DNA of 16,764 bases. Source: Ruminococcus sp. Lineage in GTDB: Bacteria; Bacillota; Clostridia; Oscillospirales; Acutalibacteraceae. The DNA lies in NCBI GenBank assembly GCA_004555265.1, contig SFIQ01000027.1, positions 1 to 16,764 on the forward strand, in the 5' to 3' direction. The notes under the pieces are model-generated. The model worked only from the letters and a program-made list of their open reading frames with translations. It was not told the origin of the DNA and did not search any database. The position numbers and the translations under genes are program-made. The stretch's first letter is position 1. Each line of letters begins with the position of its first letter. Below are positions 6,483 through 13,609 of this stretch, in pieces.

Positions 6483-7850
6483 TCATCTACTCCTATTTAA
6501 ATATCTTGCACGGGCTTTTCTCTCAAGCTCATGTTCTTGTTTTAATAACTCATACAAATGCGGAGATTTTTTGAGAATTTTCTCCGCACGGCGAAGCCTT
6601 TCACGAACAGGCTTCATTTGTTTGGAAATCGCCTTGCGGCGCTCTTTATTCTTGTTCTCATCCTCCGGCGATTTCGGACGGCGGATACGGTTGCTAAGCG
6701 TTTTGCGCTCACGATCCAAATCGGATAACTGTGCTTTGCTTTCGTCGATGTTCGCTTGCAAATTGGCTACGGTGTGAATGTCATTTTCTTTAAGGAAATG
6801 ATAATCTGAAATAAGCTCTTTCAAATCCTTTTCCGCCGCCCTTAAATCCGGTGACAGCAGCATTACATCGGCAAGCTCGGCGGCAATTTGGATTACTGTT
6901 ATAACGAGATAGAAAAGCGTATCCACAAAAACCGTCGCCGCATCATAGCTGTGGTCAATAGAAAATTCAAGCTTTCGCAGTTCATCTTCCAACGGAAACT
7001 TTTTAGGTCTGTACGGCGGTCGGTACTCCAAGGTGAATAGGTGATATCTGTTCTCGGCGTTCCTGTCTAACTGCGCCTGCACGATTTCTTTTGTAAAACC
7101 GATATTTGCAAGACGAACAGAACGCTCCCAATGCTTTGCCCTCACGGAAAACCGCACGGGATCGAGGGTATATCCGAGCGCATAAAGTTGATTTTCAAAC
7201 TCTTTTGGAGAGGTTGCAAAAGACAAGCAATATTCCACATCCTCACGGAGATAGTCCCGATGCGTTTTTCTGCCTGCCTTGTTCGCCCAATATTCTTTCT
7301 TCTTGCCCTTGCTGTAAAATTCGCTGTTTTCCAACACCGACAGCCCATGCTCCTGGCATATTTCGTCAGATACCTTGCGAAGCTCCTTGTGATCGCCGAT
7401 TTTATTCTGAAACTTTGTACCGTCCTTAAATGAAACGGGATTCACAACAAAATGACAATGCAGATTATCTGTATTCAAATGAACGGTCACCAACACTTGA
7501 TATTTGTCGCCCCACATCTTTCGGGCGGTGGCTTTGCCGATTTCAAAAGCCTGCTCCGGTGTAACCTCGCCTGCCACAAAGCTTTGTATCCCGTGATAGC
7601 CGACTACCTTTCCTCGTAAACCGAACCGCCGCTGTACGGCAATCATTTCGGCATAGGCATTTTGCTTGGAGCAGTTAATACCGCCGACATACATTTTACG
7701 GTCGGTCTTATTATCGTTTTCAGCGTAAGAAAGCGCCGCATACAAATCGTCGTCCAAATATCTGCGGTCGGTGGCTTTATCGGGATTGTCGGCATAGTCA
7801 AGCGTTGCTTTTAGGTTTTTGTATATCGGCCAAAAGCCTGTAACAGCCAA
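6483..7850 (-). CDS. MOBP-type relaxase (mobilization nuclease)
   Basis: A 455-residue relaxase that would nick oriT and lead the single strand into a recipient during conjugative mobilization. The N-terminal domain has the candidate nucleophile Tyr19 (TLDYADNPDK), YHGIQSF near residue 86, and the HUH metal site HLNTDNLHCH (His124, His131, His133 with Asp128). The start is TTG at 7850, preceded by AAAGGAG at proper spacing; the typical family N-terminus MAVTGFW supports it. The middle holds a hydrophobic stretch at about 303-333 (LFYLVITVIQIAAEL) which could associate with the membrane or a coupling protein. The C-terminus is highly charged and probably coiled coil. It follows the MobC-like gene by 6 bp and overlaps the ParB-family gene. 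No type IV secretion genes are seen, so mobilization would need a helper. Confidence 0.92.
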   Translation of the reverse strand: MAVTGFWPIYKNLKATLDYADNPDKATDRRYLDDDLYAALSYAENDNKTDRKMYVGGINCSKQNAYAEMIAVQRRFGLRGKVVGYHGIQSFVAGEVTPEQAFEIGKATARKMWGDKYQVLVTVHLNTDNLHCHFVVNPVSFKDGTKFQNKIGDHKELRKVSDEICQEHGLSVLENSEFYSKGKKKEYWANKAGRKTHRDYLREDVEYCLSFATSPKEFENQLYALGYTLDPVRFSVRAKHWERSVRLANIGFTKEIVQAQLDRNAENRYHLFTLEYRPPYRPKKFPLEDELRKLEFSIDHSYDAATVFVDTLFYLVITVIQIAAELADVMLLSPDLRAAEKDLKELISDYHFLKENDIHTVANLQANIDESKAQLSDLDRERKTLSNRIRRPKSPEDENKNKERRKAISKQMKPVRERLRRAEKILKKSPHLYELLKQEHELERKARARYLNRSR

Positions 7851-7856
7851 AATACA

Positions 7857-8132
7857 TCACTCCTTTCCCGGTAGCAGAAAAGCCGCAGTTATTTCTTTCA
7901 GCACATCACCGATTTCTTTGTCCAACTCAGGTGAACACGCTTTATCCGCAAGTTCACCGAGCTTTTCAAGGCAAAGAAAAAGAGCGTCGGGCGGAATACC
8001 TCTCGGCTTGTACCCTAACGCTCTTTGCTTTACATATTCAGTTGTGCTTAGCCCGCACTTTCGGGCTTTTGATTGTATTTTTTCTTTTTCTTTTGCCGTG
8101 ACACGCACGTCAATTCGTATATCTTTCCCCAT
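7857..8132 (-). CDS. MobC-like relaxosome accessory protein
   Basis: A 91-residue protein beginning MGKDIRIDVRV, with the strand-helix-helix pattern of ribbon-helix-helix DNA-binding proteins (IRIDVRVTAKEKEKIQSKA, then GLSTTEYVKQRAL). Such proteins bind oriT next to the nick site and recruit the relaxase. The start at 8132 is chosen over a longer frame because GGAGAG lies upstream and the extra N-terminal residues would be encoded by the oriT-like hairpins. The stop lies within the ribosome binding site of the relaxase gene, so the two are translated together. The family assignment follows from the fold and position. Confidence 0.85.
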   Translation of the reverse strand: MGKDIRIDVRVTAKEKEKIQSKARKCGLSTTEYVKQRALGYKPRGIPPDALFLCLEKLGELADKACSPELDKEIGDVLKEITAAFLLPGKE

Positions 8133-8413
8133 AATATCATCTCTCCTTTCCAGGGGATTGGGGGCGGTCAGCCCCCAAAGAACAAAGCCGCAAGAAAATC
8201 TGCGGCTTTTGATTGGGACTTTGGCACACAAAGTCCCTGCTTGTTACGGTGTAAGACACACGCTTTTAGCGTATATCTTCCATTCTCCGTGACTTGCACC
8301 GTGAGGGAGCGAAGCTCACAGTTATACCGTTCTCTTGATTTGGTGCATTGAGCCACTTTGACACAGTTAAAACGGTGAAAATGCTCTTTTGAGCCAAAAT
8401 CGGCTATCTTGGC
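8133..8413. other. Probable origin of transfer (oriT) region, hairpin cluster
   Basis: A 281-bp gap just upstream of mobC and the relaxase, without a convincing gene. It holds perfect hairpins in a row: TTGGGGGC/GCCCCCAA (8158-8178), AAAGCCGCA/TGCGGCTTT (8184-8209), GGGACTTTG/CAAAGTCCC (8215-8237), ACGCT/AGCGT (8260-8272), GTGAG/CTCAC (8301-8319), and TGAGCCAA/TTGGCTCA (8390-8416). A CCGTGA direct repeat occurs at 8287 and 8299, and TTGAGCCA at 8348 and 8389. Dense inverted repeats next to mobC are characteristic of oriT. The nick site cannot be placed. The same region could also contain the parC centromere for ParR. Confidence 0.6.
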
Positions 8414-8728
8414 TCAGCCGAACATTTCTAAATCCGCAAGGACATTTTTAGCATTTTCTGCTTTCTGTTCTTCGGTCAGTTCTGCCGTGACCACTACTGC
8501 GGTAGGCGGCGCTGATACCACCGCCACCGTCTGAACCTCCTCCCGAAATATCTGCCGTATATTTTCAAGCAGGGTTTCGTTATCGGTGCTTTCCTTATTC
8601 ATATAGGCAATAACGGCATCCACGATAAACTTATTACGGGATTTGCTTAGAGTTTGCAGATATTCGGCGGCTTTCTTTTCGGCGGGCACATCAGTGTGAA
8701 ATCTTACGTTGATACGATAATCAATCAT
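8414..8728 (-). CDS. ParR-like ribbon-helix-helix partition adaptor
   Basis: A 104-residue protein. The N-terminal ~50 residues (YRINVRFHTDV, then AAEYLQTLSKSRNKFIVDAVIAYM) fit a ribbon-helix-helix DNA-binding domain. The C-terminal tail is acidic and less ordered and ends in AENAKNVLADLEMFG, the kind of tail by which ParR contacts ParM filaments. It overlaps the ParM stop by 4 bp (8725-8728), the usual parM-parR order. In type II partition ParR binds centromere repeats and anchors them to ParM filaments. Its stop codon is inside an inverted repeat (8390-8416). The sequence alone is too short to exclude another RHH regulator. Confidence 0.75.
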   Translation of the reverse strand: MIDYRINVRFHTDVPAEKKAAEYLQTLSKSRNKFIVDAVIAYMNKESTDNETLLENIRQIFREEVQTVAVVSAPPTAVVVTAELTEEQKAENAKNVLADLEMFG

Positions 8729-9648
8729 ACCGCCGCACCCGATTTAAGCTGAATCTCCGCCATATACTCATAACCCTTTGCGGTGGCGGAAATATCGTCT
8801 ACGAACTTTACACGGTCAGCGTTGAACTTGTAGAAGTTCTTTACAAGGCAACCGCCGCCACCGGTGATATACAACGTCATCGTACCCTCGTCATAACCGT
8901 GCTCACGGAGTATGCGGAAAATATCTTTCACATATTCCGTTGCAATGGCTCGGATGATTTTCTGATCGGCGGGAGCGATGTTTGCCGCACCCGTGATAAG
9001 CACTTCCTCAATAATGGCATCGTTGATCTCACGCTGAGTTTTCTGCATAAACATTTCCCGCACGGCAAGGGTACACTGATAAGTGCCAAACTTCTCGGTA
9101 TACATCTTTCCCGCCTGCGGTCTGCCGTTTATCATATACAGAACATTCATCGTGCCGTTGCCAATATCCGCAACCATATTGACGCCGTTCATTGTGGTAG
9201 CAAAGTCGGCAATGGCGGCGTACCCCTGCGGATAGATACGGACACCCTCAACCATGATATGATAGTCCACCTTTTGATAGGTGAAGCAGACCTCTTTGTT
9301 TTTGCTCAGATAAGCGGCAAAGTCCTTTTTCTGTCCACTTGTCCAAGTTAGGGGCAAGCCTGCGGCGATAATCACCTTTGCTTCGGTCAGCTTTTCACGC
9401 TGAAGCTCCTTCGCAATGGCAACAAGGGTGAGAATATAATAGTCCTCGTCACGGATTTTATCGGGAAGGAACTCCTTGTGCCCTTCTCCGATTAGATAAT
9501 ACTTACCGTCATATACGAGCATATCCCCCGTAAACAGCGGCTCGGCATCGTAGGAAAGAAGCCCAGTCTTAAAACAGCAGTTCGCCGTTTTCATATTCCC
9601 GTATCCGTGATCGATACCGATAACATACATTTCATTAAATTTTCTCAT
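8725..9648 (-). CDS. parM: ParM/StbA-like actin-family ATPase for segregation
   Basis: A 307-residue actin-like ATPase. The phosphate-1 motif GIDHGYGNMKTA is at residues 11-22, phosphate-2 DIGNGTMN is near 162-169, and the adenosine motif ITGGGGCL is near 266-273. ParM polymerises with ATP into filaments that push DNA copies apart. AAGGAG lies 10 bp upstream of the chosen ATG. A downstream Met (MYVIGIDHG) would also keep the whole actin fold. The neighbours are a Cys-rich VLP gene upstream and the ParR-like gene downstream with overlap. A DNA-segregation motor on an integrative element suggests an excised, replicating or plasmid-like phase. Confidence 0.88.
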   Translation of the reverse strand: MRKFNEMYVIGIDHGYGNMKTANCCFKTGLLSYDAEPLFTGDMLVYDGKYYLIGEGHKEFLPDKIRDEDYYILTLVAIAKELQREKLTEAKVIIAAGLPLTWTSGQKKDFAAYLSKNKEVCFTYQKVDYHIMVEGVRIYPQGYAAIADFATTMNGVNMVADIGNGTMNVLYMINGRPQAGKMYTEKFGTYQCTLAVREMFMQKTQREINDAIIEEVLITGAANIAPADQKIIRAIATEYVKDIFRILREHGYDEGTMTLYITGGGGCLVKNFYKFNADRVKFVDDISATAKGYEYMAEIQLKSGAAV

Positions 9649-9665
9649 AATTTCATTTCTCCTTT

Positions 9666-9896
9666 TTACTTTAATTTGTTGATTTTCTTGATTTGTTCGT
9701 ACAGTTCTCTGTCGCTGGGCAGTACCGCATCTTTGAAGTAGTTGCAGTAAATTCCGTAGATAGAGATAAGCTGCACGCAGCGGTGTGCTTCGCCATCGTC
9801 AATCAAGATACAGTTACCGTCCTCGTCACAGTTGGCGCACAGTGACTTAACAAGACGGTAAACCTTTTCCGCCTGCTTGGTTGTAATCTTCATCAT
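9666..9896 (-). CDS. Cysteine-rich VLP-type small protein
   Basis: A 76-residue protein with five conserved-looking Cys (CANC, CILI, CVQL, CNYF) and the AVLPSD motif that gives the Cys-rich VLP family its name. Such proteins are common in clostridial mobile elements; the function is not known to me. The Cys pattern suggests a small zinc knuckle. The first ATG (9896) is chosen because AAAGGAGG lies 8 bp upstream. It is the first gene of the leftward backbone operon, 17 bp from parM, and is preceded by a leader terminator that could control the whole operon. Confidence 0.8.
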   Translation of the reverse strand: MMKITTKQAEKVYRLVKSLCANCDEDGNCILIDDGEAHRCVQLISIYGIYCNYFKDAVLPSDRELYEQIKKINKLK

Positions 9897-9925
9897 AGAC
9901 CTTTCCTCCTTTCGTTTTCGGGCAA

Positions 9926-9951
9926 CAAAAAAGCCGCCGGTTTCCCGACGG
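9926..9951 (-). terminator. Leader terminator (attenuator candidate) upstream of the backbone operon
   Basis: On the minus strand CCGTCGG pairs with CCGGCGG (one G-U) around a GAAA tetraloop and is followed by a run of six T. It lies between the expected promoter side and the first gene of the operon, where a terminator makes sense only as an attenuator. No clear minus-strand promoter was found further upstream. Confidence 0.6.
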
Positions 9952-10069
9952 GAATGCCCTGAGTTTGTGAGGTTTTCGCTCCCTCACTTATTTTAATACA
10001 CACAAAAACGAGTTCCTGGAAAAGCAGGATAACACATAGAAAATAAAAAGCGTAACACCGTGAACACCT

Positions 10070-10098
10070 TGTAATTACGGCGTTTTTGTGATATAATA
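10070..10098 (+). promoter_or_regulatory. Promoter of the DUF6076/sigma-like pair
   Basis: -35 TTGTAA (10070-10075), a 17-bp spacer and -10 TATAAT (10093-10098). It gives a leader of about 125 nt before the 10232 start. The surrounding 9952-10231 holds no gene. It contains a GTGAGG/CCTCAC hairpin at 9967-9987 and AACACC repeats at about 10054 and 10064. Confidence 0.65.
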
Positions 10099-10231
10099 AT
10101 CAAAAGTGTAGCTTTACGAAAACAAAAATGTTCAGAAAATTATTTTGAAAATCTTTTTTCGCCCCGATAAGCTAAAGGGAGTTTTATGGGACACTTCTTT
10201 TGATAGAATTAGTATGGAGGTATAGCGGAAT

Positions 10232-11368
10232 ATGGATAAAATCAGCTTTTTCAGTGCCGATTACCGTGACGGTAGAGTGCATATCGATGGCAAAAGCTAT
10301 CCTGCGGGAACTTTTGCGGCGCACCTGCTGACACAATATTATATAAACAATACCGCCGCACGGATCATTGTGTTTACAAGTGATAATTGGCTTTTAGAGC
10401 GTTCTTTGGAAAGAGGATATTTGTATGTGCCTAATTTTTTAAGAGCCGGTGCAGATATATTAAACATATTCAACGCTCTCCCTTGGTTAAAACCCTTTGA
10501 TATGCTCGATGTGGATGCTGAGCGTAACAGAATAACGGAGCTTTTTACCGAAGAAAACGGCAATAGAATCGTTGAGTATTTTCAGCGACGTTCTAAAGTG
10601 ATGGCTATGGATGAAGGACAAACAATGTTCAATATCCTGCCAAAAGAATTTGACGATACTTTTTTCAAAGAGTCCGCCGCTTTACTTAATGATGTAAAGA
10701 AAACACTTGCATTTTACGACAGTCTGCGAGACGACCTGATGAAAGCCTTTAAGCAACTAAAAACCTTTGCAAGCCGTGTAGATGAAGCTGACCGTTTTGA
10801 CGAGGAACATCTGCTCCCGATAGCTTTGGAAATATTCGGCTCGGTGCCGTTTCCTGTAACAACGGAATACGTCCCCATATTAAAATCCACACGGAGCAAA
10901 ACAGAAACACTTGCCCGCAGGCTCTACTTTGACAGCTATTACAGTTTTGTGATTACCGACTTCTTTGAAGGTTTGCATCACGGGCATTATCCAAGACAAT
11001 GCGGTATCTGCAAAAAGTATTTCCTTATGACCTCTGCGGCAAGGCAGAAATACTGCACCGGATATGCACCGTTCAAACTAAAAGGCAAAGCTATTACTTG
11101 CCGAAAATATGCTGCAAGGATCAACCGCAAAGAGTATGCCAATGCTAACCCTATTATCCGACTTTACAAAAACCGTTGCTCGGCACTTCGTATGGAACGC
11201 AAACGGGGCAAGCACGATGATATTTTCACAAACGCCGCACTTGCCGTTGCCAAAGAACGTATGCAACGAGCAAAGGCCAATCCCGATTATGCCAACGGAC
11301 AGTATGAAGCGGATATGATACGTGAAGAACTCTACGCCGAAGCAGACAGGCGATTAAACGGCAAATAA
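10232..11368 (+). CDS. DUF6076-like protein with C-terminal zinc finger
   Basis: A 378-residue protein matching, from memory, the DUF6076 family of clostridial mobile elements. The N-terminal 250 residues are helical and without recognised motifs. At about 257-291 there is a zinc-finger-like block (QCGICKKYFLMTSAARQKYC, then a further Cys in ITCRKYAA), resembling the CGNC-type knuckle seen in replication or regulatory proteins of plasmids. A basic helical tail follows. The start is the ATG 10232, with GGAGG 11 bp upstream, slightly long. It is the first gene of a two-gene unit with the sigma-like protein 21 bp downstream. Its function is unknown; DNA binding is inferred from the finger. Confidence 0.8.
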   Translation: MDKISFFSADYRDGRVHIDGKSYPAGTFAAHLLTQYYINNTAARIIVFTSDNWLLERSLERGYLYVPNFLRAGADILNIFNALPWLKPFDMLDVDAERNRITELFTEENGNRIVEYFQRRSKVMAMDEGQTMFNILPKEFDDTFFKESAALLNDVKKTLAFYDSLRDDLMKAFKQLKTFASRVDEADRFDEEHLLPIALEIFGSVPFPVTTEYVPILKSTRSKTETLARRLYFDSYYSFVITDFFEGLHHGHYPRQCGICKKYFLMTSAARQKYCTGYAPFKLKGKAITCRKYAARINRKEYANANPIIRLYKNRCSALRMERKRGKHDDIFTNAALAVAKERMQRAKANPDYANGQYEADMIREELYAEADRRLNGK

Positions 11369-11389
11369 CACAGATTGGAGGTGAGTGCC

Positions 11390-12295
11390 GTGAAAGAAAC
11401 GCATATTGATGAAATGGATCTGAATATGTACCGCATTATTCCGGCACCGCCGAAGTGGGATTTGCAGGAATATATCATAACTTATCTCAAAGAAAACGAT
11501 GAGCGTTACCTTGCTTGGTTTCTTCATTATTATGAAAAAACGCTAAATAAGAACGTGCAAAGCTATATGCGGCAGTTCTTTATGCAGGAGCATTTTGCCG
11601 ATCTGAAGCAGGCGTATGTCGCGGGACTGCTAAAAGCACTCGGCAAATACACGCCCGACGGCGGCGCATCCTTTGTTTCGTTCAAAGAGTATTATGCAGA
11701 GCGTGAAATTCTTGATTATATCCGTTCTATGCGGACAGGCTTTACGGCACAAAGCCTTGCGGAATATGCAAAGCTTCGCAAAGCAATGGCAGTATGGGAC
11801 AAATATGACCGCAGTTATACCGATGATACGATTGAAGCGGTTGCTGCAGAGATTGGTGAAACCACCGATAGCACGAAAGAAATTCTGCTCGGCGGTTTGC
11901 TCAATGAAAACCGGGTTGACCTCTATCAGCAGTATGCGGAAGATGATGAAGCGGAAACCACCGAAGAAGCGCATCCCGATACTACCTCTGACACTTACAT
12001 GCTTTATATAAAGGGCGAATTGTACGCCCGTCTGTGGGATGCCTACGGTAAGCTCGAATATACGGAGCGAATGATGCTCGCCCAGCGGCTCGGCTTCTGT
12101 TTTGATTGTCGCAGTACCTTTTATATGGATCATGATGACCTTGACGAGTACGGCGAACCCAAGAAGAAACCCATTAAGCCGATGATGTATACCGATATTG
12201 CCACCGACCACGAATACAGCTCCGCCAACACCGCACACAAGAAATGCGAAAAGGCGCTTATGAAATTAAAAGAAGCCATAAAAGACCTGATATAA
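11390..12295 (+). CDS. Divergent sigma-70-family-like protein
   Basis: 301 residues from GTG 11390, chosen because GGAGG lies 8 bp upstream; a TTG at 11375 would contain that site. A block around residues 70-115 (DLKQAYVAGLLKALGKY, then GASFVSFKEYYAEREI) resembles sigma region 2, including the core-binding helix and the -10-binding segment. Around 120-165 (LRKAMAVWDKY, then DTIEAVAAEIGET) it resembles region 3. The C-terminus has a region-4-like pattern with an insert (FDCRSTFYMD) ending HKKCEKALMKLKEAI. It may direct RNA polymerase to element promoters, or be a regulator or replication-related relative. The resemblance is by eye and remote. Confidence 0.7.
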   Translation: MKETHIDEMDLNMYRIIPAPPKWDLQEYIITYLKENDERYLAWFLHYYEKTLNKNVQSYMRQFFMQEHFADLKQAYVAGLLKALGKYTPDGGASFVSFKEYYAEREILDYIRSMRTGFTAQSLAEYAKLRKAMAVWDKYDRSYTDDTIEAVAAEIGETTDSTKEILLGGLLNENRVDLYQQYAEDDEAETTEEAHPDTTSDTYMLYIKGELYARLWDAYGKLEYTERMMLAQRLGFCFDCRSTFYMDHDDLDEYGEPKKKPIKPMMYTDIATDHEYSSANTAHKKCEKALMKLKEAIKDLI

Positions 12296-12303
12296 CGAAA
12301 AAA

Positions 12304-12345
12304 GCCCCGTCAGGAATGCAGAAAAACCTGCGCTCCTAACGGGGC
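12304..12345. terminator. Bidirectional terminator after the sigma-like gene
   Basis: GCCCCGT (12304-12310) pairs with ACGGGGC (12339-12345), continued by AGGA/TCCT and an inner GCAG/CTGC. On the plus strand AATTATT follows; on the minus strand the stem is followed by six T, so it is the better terminator leftward. It begins 9 bp past the sigma-like stop. Confidence 0.7.
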
Positions 12346-12464
12346 AATTATTATGCGAGGAATCGGTACATTCGACTTATATATCGCATTTACCTAAAAT
12401 TATGGTGACAATTTATAATCATACTTTTCGGGTAAAATACTATTAACACTATCCGGAGGTAAAT

Positions 12465-13313
12465 ATGATGAAAGGAAGATTTTTAACAGAAAAACAAATA
12501 GCGGCGTTTGCCGTATATCTTGAAAGCGAGGAAAAAAGCAAAAATACCTGTGATAAATATATCCGTGATGTTCGGACATTTGCTTCTTATTTGAACGGTA
12601 CAAGCATAGCCAAAGAAACAGTTATCGCCTATAAAAACAAGCTTCTCTCCGAAAAGTACGCCGCACGGAGCATAAATTCGATGCTGGCCTCCCTCAACAG
12701 CTTGTTTGTTTTTCTCGGTTGGGCAGATTTGAAGGTAAAGTCAATCAAACTCCAACGGCAGATCTACTGTCCCGAAGAAAAGGAACTGACCAAAGCGGAA
12801 TATATGCGGCTTGTAAATACAGCCAAGCAAAAAGGCAATGAACGCTTGACTTTTCTGATTCAAACGATATGCGGAACGGGTATCTGTGTCAGCGAACTAC
12901 AATATATCACGGTTGAAGCAGTAAAATGCGGAGAAGCGGTGGTTTCGCTCAAAGGTAAGACACGCTCTGTATTCATTGTCAGAGAACTGCAAAAGAAATT
13001 GCTCCGCTATGCAGCAGAGCAAAAGATTACTTCGGGTGCGATATTCATAACTCGTAATGGCAAGCCGATGGGTCGCACTAACATTTGGCGGGAAATGAAA
13101 AGCCTTTGTGAGCAGGCAGGAGTGAACCCCAAAAAAGTGTTTCCGCATAACCTGCGTCACTTATTTGCTCGTACCTTTTACGGCATTGAAAAGGACATTG
13201 CCAAGCTCGCAGACATACTCGGTCACAGCAGTATCAACACCACACGAATTTATATTATCACTACTGGCAACGAACACCGTCAGCGCATGGAAAATATGCG
13301 GTTGATAATATAG
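12465..13313 (+). CDS. Tyrosine recombinase (XerC/D-type), likely invertase of the adjacent switch; first catalytic Arg replaced
   Basis: A 282-residue tyrosine recombinase. The N-terminal SAM-like core-binding domain is residues 8-90 and the catalytic domain 105-282. Visible catalytic residues are Lys165 (LKGKTR), His228 and Arg231 (PHNLRHLFAR), His254 (LGHSS) and nucleophile Tyr263 (TTRIYI). The first Arg, normally in a GTGxRVSEL motif, is Cys141 here (GTGICVSEL, codon TGT at 12885-12887; one transition from CGT). This would be expected to cripple strand cleavage. The start is the first of two ATGs behind GGAGG. It does not look like the element integrase, since a serine recombinase already fills that role, and it sits 58 bp before a 25-bp inverted repeat that has the form of its crossover site. 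Confidence 0.88.
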   Translation: MMKGRFLTEKQIAAFAVYLESEEKSKNTCDKYIRDVRTFASYLNGTSIAKETVIAYKNKLLSEKYAARSINSMLASLNSLFVFLGWADLKVKSIKLQRQIYCPEEKELTKAEYMRLVNTAKQKGNERLTFLIQTICGTGICVSELQYITVEAVKCGEAVVSLKGKTRSVFIVRELQKKLLRYAAEQKITSGAIFITRNGKPMGRTNIWREMKSLCEQAGVNPKKVFPHNLRHLFARTFYGIEKDIAKLADILGHSSINTTRIYIITTGNEHRQRMENMRLII

Positions 13314-13346
13314 CTTCGCTGAATGACGGCTTCGCCTTATTGAAAA

Positions 13347-13370
13347 ATAGCCACCGAAAACGGCGGCTAT
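13347..13370 (-). terminator. Leftward terminator beside the left inverted repeat
   Basis: ATAGCCACCG and CGGCGGCTAT (one mismatch) form a 10-bp arm stem around AAAA. On the minus strand the stem is followed by TTTTTCA; the plus side has no T-run. It therefore stops leftward transcripts, and the only candidate source is the promoter in the invertible segment. Confidence 0.65.
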
Positions 13371-13371
13371 G

Positions 13372-13396
13372 ACATAATCCATATTATGTTGTAATT
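13372..13396 (+). repeat. Left inverted repeat (IRL) of the putative switch
   Basis: 25 bp, an exact reverse complement of 13629-13653. It contains the core ACATAATCCATATTATGT, itself two 7-bp arms around the asymmetric spacer CCAT, the layout of a tyrosine-recombinase crossover site. The match ends abruptly at both sides. Confidence 0.9.
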
Positions 13397-13437
13397 TTAC
13401 ATATCAAAGGTCGAACCTAACCTAATTTATCTAATAT

Positions 13438-13466
13438 ATTATATACCATTTCGAAGATAAATACAA
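13438..13466 (-). promoter_or_regulatory. Near-consensus promoter pointing left inside the invertible segment
   Basis: On the minus strand -35 TTGTAT (13461-13466), a 17-bp spacer and -10 TATAAT (13438-13443). Transcription would start near 13431 and cross IRL to reach the terminator at 13347-13370, giving a dead-end RNA of under 100 nt. After inversion it would drive the genes from 13686 on. Confidence 0.7.
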
Positions 13467-13527
13467 GAGTTTTTGACGATGAAAGTATGATTTGCAATAG
13501 AATTGTCGATTTTAATACAGCACAAAT

Positions 13528-13572
13528 AAGCCTTCTCAAAATCAAAAAATGAAAAGGCTTGGCTTTTTATAC
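13528..13572 (+). terminator. Rightward terminator inside the invertible segment
   Basis: AAGCCTT (13528-13534) pairs with AAGGCTT (13554-13560), followed by GGCTTTTTAT. It stops rightward read-through from the recombinase gene before the SPFH operon. On the minus strand the following tract is weaker. Confidence 0.65.
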
Positions 13573-13592
13573 CCATTTTTAGTTGTCAGTGT

Positions 13593-13609
13593 TCACAATA
13601 TAATTGTGA
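13593..13609. promoter_or_regulatory. Palindromic operator-like site
   Basis: TCACAAT-ATA-ATTGTGA is a perfect 7-3-7 palindrome. It contains a TATAAT (13599-13604), but the 17-bp upstream hexamer is TTTTTA, so a rightward promoter here would be weak. It could be a repressor site; the binder is unknown, the HTH protein at 15539 being one candidate. Confidence 0.45.

Noticed and set aside
8168..8356. A 62-codon minus-strand frame (GTG start) within the oriT-like region
   Set aside because: There is no ribosome binding site, and its C-terminal half is encoded by the perfect hairpins, so it looks like a chance frame. It could be reconsidered if conserved elsewhere.
11630..12238. 202-codon minus-strand frame
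   Set aside because: Shadow of the sigma-like gene, which has a good start, ribosome binding site and family-like pattern.
12400..12440. A promoter for the tyrosine recombinase
   Set aside because: TATAAT (12413-12418) and TAAAAT boxes exist but no -35 sits at 16-18 bp, so I could not support one.
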